A DNA stretch of 64,000 nucleotides from NCBI RefSeq assembly GCF_003709565.1, contig NZ_QNRC01000011.1:62001-126000 (forward strand), given 5' to 3'. The translations under genes and the position numbers were made by a program. Of the stretch, positions 60,372 to 64,000 are shown one piece after another. Source of the DNA: Paracoccus sigandri. Lineage in GTDB: Bacteria > Pseudomonadota > Alphaproteobacteria > Rhodobacterales > Rhodobacteraceae. Position 1 is the stretch's first letter. Each line of letters opens with the position of its first letter. Below the pieces are notes generated by a model, which worked only from the letters and a program-made list of their open reading frames with translations, was not told the DNA's origin and did not search any database.

Positions 60372-61259
60372 ATGACGATGATTTTCGGCGTACCCGTCCA
60401 GGCCCTGATGGGGCAATTGCTGGTCGGGCTGATCAACGGGTCCTTCTATGCGCTGCTGAGCCTTGGCCTGGCGGTGATCTTCGGCCTGCTTCGGGTGATC
60501 AACTTCGCCCATGGCGCGCAATACATGCTGGGCGCCTTCGTGGCGCTGCTGCTCTTGACGGTGGGGGGCGTGAACTACTGGTTCGCGCTGATCCTGGCGC
60601 CGCTGTTCGTGGGCCTGTTCGGCGCCATCGTCGAACGCACGATGCTGTCGCGGCTGTATAAACTGGACCATCTCTATGGCCTCCTGTTCACCTTCGGGCT
60701 GGCGCTGGCGATCGAGGGAACCTTCCGCTATTTCTTCGGCGCCTCGGGCAAGCCCTATGCGGCGCCGGCGCAGCTGACCGGCGCGGTCAACCTGGGCTTC
60801 ATGTTCCTGCCGATCTATCGCGGCTGGGTGGTGATCGCCTCGCTGATCGTCTGCTTCGCGGTCTGGTTCATGATCGAGAAGACCCGGCTGGGCGCCTACT
60901 TGCGCGCCGCGACCGAAAACCCGGTCCTGGTCCAGAGCTTCGGCATCAACGTGCCCCTGCTTTTGACGCTGACCTATGCGCTTGGCGCGGGGCTTGCGGC
61001 CTTCGCGGGCGTGCTGGCGGCGCCGGTCTACCAGGTCAGCCCGCTGATGGGGACGAACCTGATCATCATCGTCTTCGCGGTGGTGGTGGTCGGCGGCATG
61101 GGCTCGATCCTGGGCGCGATCGTCACCGGCTACATGCTGGGCGTGGTCGAGGGGCTGACCAAGGTCTTCTATCCCGAGGCCTCGAACATCGTGATCTTCG
61201 TCATCATGGCGATCGTCCTGATCCTGCGTCCCGCGGGTCTGTTTGGAAAGGATGCGTGA
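60372..61259 (+). CDS. livH: Branched-chain-type ABC permease (LivH-like)
   Basis: A 295-residue permease with about eight helices: GLINGSFYALLSLGLAVIFGLLRVINFAHG is the signature of LivH, followed by LYGLLFTFGLALAIEG and GGMGSILGAIVTGYML. It begins two bases after livF and ends one base before livM. It forms the channel with LivM. Confidence 0.93.
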   Translation: MTMIFGVPVQALMGQLLVGLINGSFYALLSLGLAVIFGLLRVINFAHGAQYMLGAFVALLLLTVGGVNYWFALILAPLFVGLFGAIVERTMLSRLYKLDHLYGLLFTFGLALAIEGTFRYFFGASGKPYAAPAQLTGAVNLGFMFLPIYRGWVVIASLIVCFAVWFMIEKTRLGAYLRAATENPVLVQSFGINVPLLLTLTYALGAGLAAFAGVLAAPVYQVSPLMGTNLIIIVFAVVVVGGMGSILGAIVTGYMLGVVEGLTKVFYPEASNIVIFVIMAIVLILRPAGLFGKDA

Positions 61260-61260
61260 C

Positions 61261-62259
61261 ATGGCAGGCAAATCCGAACCCGCCGCGACCGAGACCGTGG
61301 CCATCCACGCGAAGGCCGGGCAGATCAAGATCGCCTTCCTGGCCATCGCGCTGGTGGCGCTGATCCTGGCGCCGCAGTTCCTCTATCCGATCTTCCTGAT
61401 GAAGCTTCTGTGCTTCGCGCTCTTCGCGGCGGCCTTCAACCTGCTTCTGGGCTATACCGGGCTGCTGTCCTTCGGCCACGCCACCTTCTTCGGCGGCGCG
61501 GCCTATTTCACCGCCCATGCGGTGAAGGTCTGGGGCTGGTCGCCCGAGGCGGGGATCCTGCTGGGCGTCCTGGGCGCGGCGGCGCTGGGGCTGGTGATGG
61601 GCGCCATCGCCATCCGCCGCCAGGGGATCTATTTCGCGATGATCACGCTGGCACTGTCGCAGATGTTCTATTTCTTCTGCCTGCAGGCCCGCTTCACCCA
61701 TGGCGAGGACGGCATCCAGTCGGTGCCGCGCGGCCGGCTGTTCGGGATCATCAATCTCGGCGACACGATGACCATGTATTTCTTCGTGCTGACGGTCTTC
61801 GTCATCGGGCTGCTGATCATCTGGCGCTTCGTGAACTCGCCCTTCGGGATGATCCTGAAATCGATCCGCGAAAACGAGCAGCGCGCGATCTCGCTCGGCT
61901 ATTCGGTCAGCCGCTACAAGCTGGGCGCCTTCGTGATGTCGGCGGCGCTGACCGGGCTTGCGGGGGGTGTGAAGGCGCTGGTCTTCCAGTTCGCGACCCT
62001 GACCGACGTGACCTGGCAGATGTCGGGCGAGGTGATCCTGATGACGCTGCTGGGCGGCATCGGCACCCTGGCCGGCCCGGTCTTCGGCGCCGGCCTGGTG
62101 GTGACGCTGCAGAACTTCCTGGCCACATCCGACGTCCCCGTCACCATCATCACCGGCCTCGTCTTCATGGTCTGCGTCCTGCTGTTCCGTCGCGGCCTGG
62201 TGGGCGAGTTCTTCGCAACGAAACTGGGCAGAAAGCTCGGGTTCCGCTCCGAGTCCTGA
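61261..62259 (+). CDS. livM: Branched-chain-type ABC permease (LivM-like)
   Basis: A 332-residue permease with nine or ten helices and the LivM signature NLLLGYTGLLSFGHATFFGGAAY, plus GLAGGVKALVF and GGIGTLAGPVFGAGLV. ATG 61261 directly follows the livH stop. It closes the transporter; the GMC dehydrogenase gene follows 111 bases downstream. Confidence 0.93.
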   Translation: MAGKSEPAATETVAIHAKAGQIKIAFLAIALVALILAPQFLYPIFLMKLLCFALFAAAFNLLLGYTGLLSFGHATFFGGAAYFTAHAVKVWGWSPEAGILLGVLGAAALGLVMGAIAIRRQGIYFAMITLALSQMFYFFCLQARFTHGEDGIQSVPRGRLFGIINLGDTMTMYFFVLTVFVIGLLIIWRFVNSPFGMILKSIRENEQRAISLGYSVSRYKLGAFVMSAALTGLAGGVKALVFQFATLTDVTWQMSGEVILMTLLGGIGTLAGPVFGAGLVVTLQNFLATSDVPVTIITGLVFMVCVLLFRRGLVGEFFATKLGRKLGFRSES

Positions 62260-62370
62260 GCTCTGGCCGGGGGGCGCTGCGCTTCCCGGCCATCCCGACA
62301 GGCGGATCACATGACGGATCACGACGGCCAGCCCCTGCGGAAGGCGGGTCGACCCTGCATGGAGTGTGCA

Positions 62371-63969
62371 ATGGAAAGCTATGATTACATCGTGATCGGC
62401 GCCGGCAGCGCGGGCTGCGTGCTGGCCAACCGGCTCTCGGCCGATCCCCGGACCCGCGTGCTGCTGCTGGAGGCGGGCGGGCGCGACAATTACCACTGGA
62501 TCCACATCCCGGTCGGCTATCTCTATTGCATCGGCAATCCGCGCACCGACTGGGGCTTTAGGACCGAGCCCGAGCCGGGGCTGAACGGCCGGGTGCTTGG
62601 CTATCCGCGCGGGCGGGTGCTGGGCGGCTGTTCCTCGATCAACGGCATGATCTACATGCGCGGGCAGGCGGCGGATTACGACCATTGGCGGCAGCTGGGC
62701 TGCACCGGCTGGGGCTGGGACGACGTGCTGCCGCTGTTCAAGGCGCAAGAGGATCACTATCGCGGCGCCTCCGACGCCCATGGCGCGGGCGGCGAATGGC
62801 GGGTGGAAAAGGCCCGCGTGCGATGGGCGGTGCTGGACGCCTTCCTGGACGCGGCCGAACAGGCCGGCATCCCGCGCACCGATGACTTCAACACCGGCGA
62901 CAACGAAGGCGGCGGCTATTTCGACGTGAACCAGCGCTCGGGCATCCGCTGGAACACCGCCAAGGCCTTCCTGCGCCCGGCGCGCGCCCGGCCCAACCTG
63001 CGCATCCTGACCGGCGCCCAGGCCGAGCGGCTGATCGTCGAGGAGGGCGAGGTCCGCGGCGTCACCTTCCATCACGAGGGAAGCCGCAAGGAGGCCCGCG
63101 CCACCCGAGAGACCGTCCTGTCGGCCGGCGCCATCGGCTCTCCGCATCTGCTGGAGCTGTCGGGGATCGGCCGGGGCGAGGCCTTGCAGGCGGCGGGCAT
63201 CGCCCCGCAGGTCGAGGTCGCCGGCCTGGGCGAGAACCTGCAGGACCACCTGCAATTGCGGCTGGTCTTCAAGGTCACCGGGGTGCCGACGCTGAACGAG
63301 AAGGCCTCGCGGCTCTGGGGCAAGGCCTCGATCGGGCTGGAATACCTGCTGAAACGCTCGGGCCCGATGTCGATGGCGCCCAGCCAGGTCGGGATCTTCA
63401 CCCGCTCGGGCCCGGACAAGGCGACGGCGGATCTGGAATTCCACGTCCAGCCGGTCAGCCTGGACAAGTTCGGCGACCCGGTCCATCCCTTCCCGGCCAT
63501 GACCGCCTCGGTCTGCAACCTGCGGCCGGAAAGCCGCGGCTCGGTCCATGCGAAGGGGCCGGATTTCCGCGCCCATCCGGCGATCCGGCCGAACTATCTC
63601 TCGACGCCGGGCGACCGGCAGGTGGCGGCCAGCGCCATCCGTCTGGCGCGCCGGATCGCCGCCCAGCCCGCCTTCGCGCGGTTTTCCCCCGAGGAATACC
63701 TGCCCGGCCCCGCCTTCCAGACCGAGGACGAGCTGGTCACGGCGGCGGGCAATATCGGCACCACGATCTTCCACCCGGTCGGCACCTGCCGGATGGGCGC
63801 GGATGACGGCGCGGTGGTCGATCCGCGGCTGCGCTTCCGCGCGCTGGGGCGGCTGCGCATCGCCGACGCCTCGGTCATGCCGACAATCACCAGCGGCAAC
63901 ACCAACTCGCCCACGATCATGATCGCGGAAAAGGCCGCGCGCATGATGCTGGAGGATGCGAAGGGCTGA
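62371..63969 (+). CDS. GMC-family flavin alcohol dehydrogenase (choline dehydrogenase-like)
   Basis: A 532-residue FAD enzyme. The nucleotide-binding motif is IVIGAGSAGCVLANRL (GxGxxG, residues 8-23), RGRVLGGCSSINGMIYMRG is the second GMC signature, and the catalytic His lies in FHPVGTCRMG with the C-terminal SGNTNSPT motif. It oxidises an alcohol to an aldehyde. There is no signal peptide. ATG 62371 follows GGAG; 62311 is a weaker alternative. It is downstream of the Liv-type ABC genes, which probably import its substrate. Betaine genes are absent, so choline is uncertain. Confidence 0.9.
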   Translation: MESYDYIVIGAGSAGCVLANRLSADPRTRVLLLEAGGRDNYHWIHIPVGYLYCIGNPRTDWGFRTEPEPGLNGRVLGYPRGRVLGGCSSINGMIYMRGQAADYDHWRQLGCTGWGWDDVLPLFKAQEDHYRGASDAHGAGGEWRVEKARVRWAVLDAFLDAAEQAGIPRTDDFNTGDNEGGGYFDVNQRSGIRWNTAKAFLRPARARPNLRILTGAQAERLIVEEGEVRGVTFHHEGSRKEARATRETVLSAGAIGSPHLLELSGIGRGEALQAAGIAPQVEVAGLGENLQDHLQLRLVFKVTGVPTLNEKASRLWGKASIGLEYLLKRSGPMSMAPSQVGIFTRSGPDKATADLEFHVQPVSLDKFGDPVHPFPAMTASVCNLRPESRGSVHAKGPDFRAHPAIRPNYLSTPGDRQVAASAIRLARRIAAQPAFARFSPEEYLPGPAFQTEDELVTAAGNIGTTIFHPVGTCRMGADDGAVVDPRLRFRALGRLRIADASVMPTITSGNTNSPTIMIAEKAARMMLEDAKG

Positions 63970-63972
63970 TGC

Positions 63973-63995
63973 GGCGCCGGGGTCGTCCCGGCGCC
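63973..63995 (+). terminator. Hairpin terminator after the GMC dehydrogenase
   Basis: GGCGCCGGG (63973-63981), loop GTCGT, CCCGGCGCC (63987-63995), four bases after the GMC stop, near the window end. A strong stem with no visible T run within the window. Confidence 0.6.
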
Positions 63996-64000
63996 GGCCT

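Noticed and set aside
1..64000. CRISPR arrays, tRNA or rRNA genes, phage genes, complete insertion sequences
   Set aside because: No regularly spaced repeats, cloverleaf-like segments, rRNA-like stretches, phage structural genes or intact transposase were found by reading; a dedicated tRNA and repeat scan would be decisive.

Overview
High-GC DNA from an alphaproteobacterium, most likely a member of the Rhodobacteraceae such as Paracoccus or a close relative. This is inferred from the flagellin-FlaF-FlbT-DUF1217 block, Rhodobacterales-type families (IalB-like, class III asparaginase, ribbon-helix-helix protein) and GC-rich codon use. No rRNA, tRNA, CRISPR array, integrase or phage genes were seen.

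Layout. 0-4 kb: flagellar genes (end of a FliK-like gene, FlgJ-like rod-binding protein, FlgN-like protein, flagellin with a sigma28-like promoter and leader hairpin, flaF, flbT, DUF1217). 4.2-6.2 kb: a decayed junction of broken IS5-type transposase pieces, one of them split by a short palindromic element, plus a META lipoprotein and an M48 peptidase remnant. 6.2-14.7 kb: DJ-1/PfpI protein, RHH protein, alpha/beta hydrolase and a carbohydrate group (GH15 glucoamylase; on the other strand GH3 beta-glucosidase with a PF10091/GH144-like protein) beside an SbmA-like ABC protein. 15.4-17.7 kb: AI-2E-type exporter, Tat-exported intradiol-dioxygenase-like protein and a ferric-reductase-like membrane protein. 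17.8-24.9 kb: a minus-strand catabolic cluster (two-part DUF3100-type membrane system, M20 amidohydrolase, LysR regulator, hydroxyisobutyrate-type dehydrogenase, aldehyde dehydrogenase) and an orphan solute-binding protein. 25.3-29 kb: divergent ampC/ampR and a phytase-like esterase.

The most unusual locus is 29.7-38.7 kb: a tiny predicted secreted peptide, a 1130-residue multi-pass membrane protein fused to a periplasmic solute-binding domain, and a 1776-residue protein joining two complete Ser-Asp-His lipase triads to a CHAT (caspase-like) protease and a TPR-like tail. This looks like a sensor-effector pair, perhaps for stress response, cell death or defence.

38.7-44.7 kb: ferric-iron ABC transporter (fbpABC order) followed upstream by a NarL-type two-component pair, with a cluster of TAGGT repeats between them. 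44.8-57.5 kb: housekeeping and mixed genes (enoyl-CoA hydratase, dapD, LOG protein, rlmN, IalB-like, asparaginase, TSUP exporter, FAH hydrolase) and a translationally coupled phospholipid trio (plsC-cdsA-CDP-alcohol transferase). 57.7-64 kb: a branched-chain-type ABC transporter (substrate protein, two ATPases, two permeases) ending in a GMC alcohol dehydrogenase, with a divergent LysR gene, which together suggest uptake and oxidation of an alcohol-type substrate.
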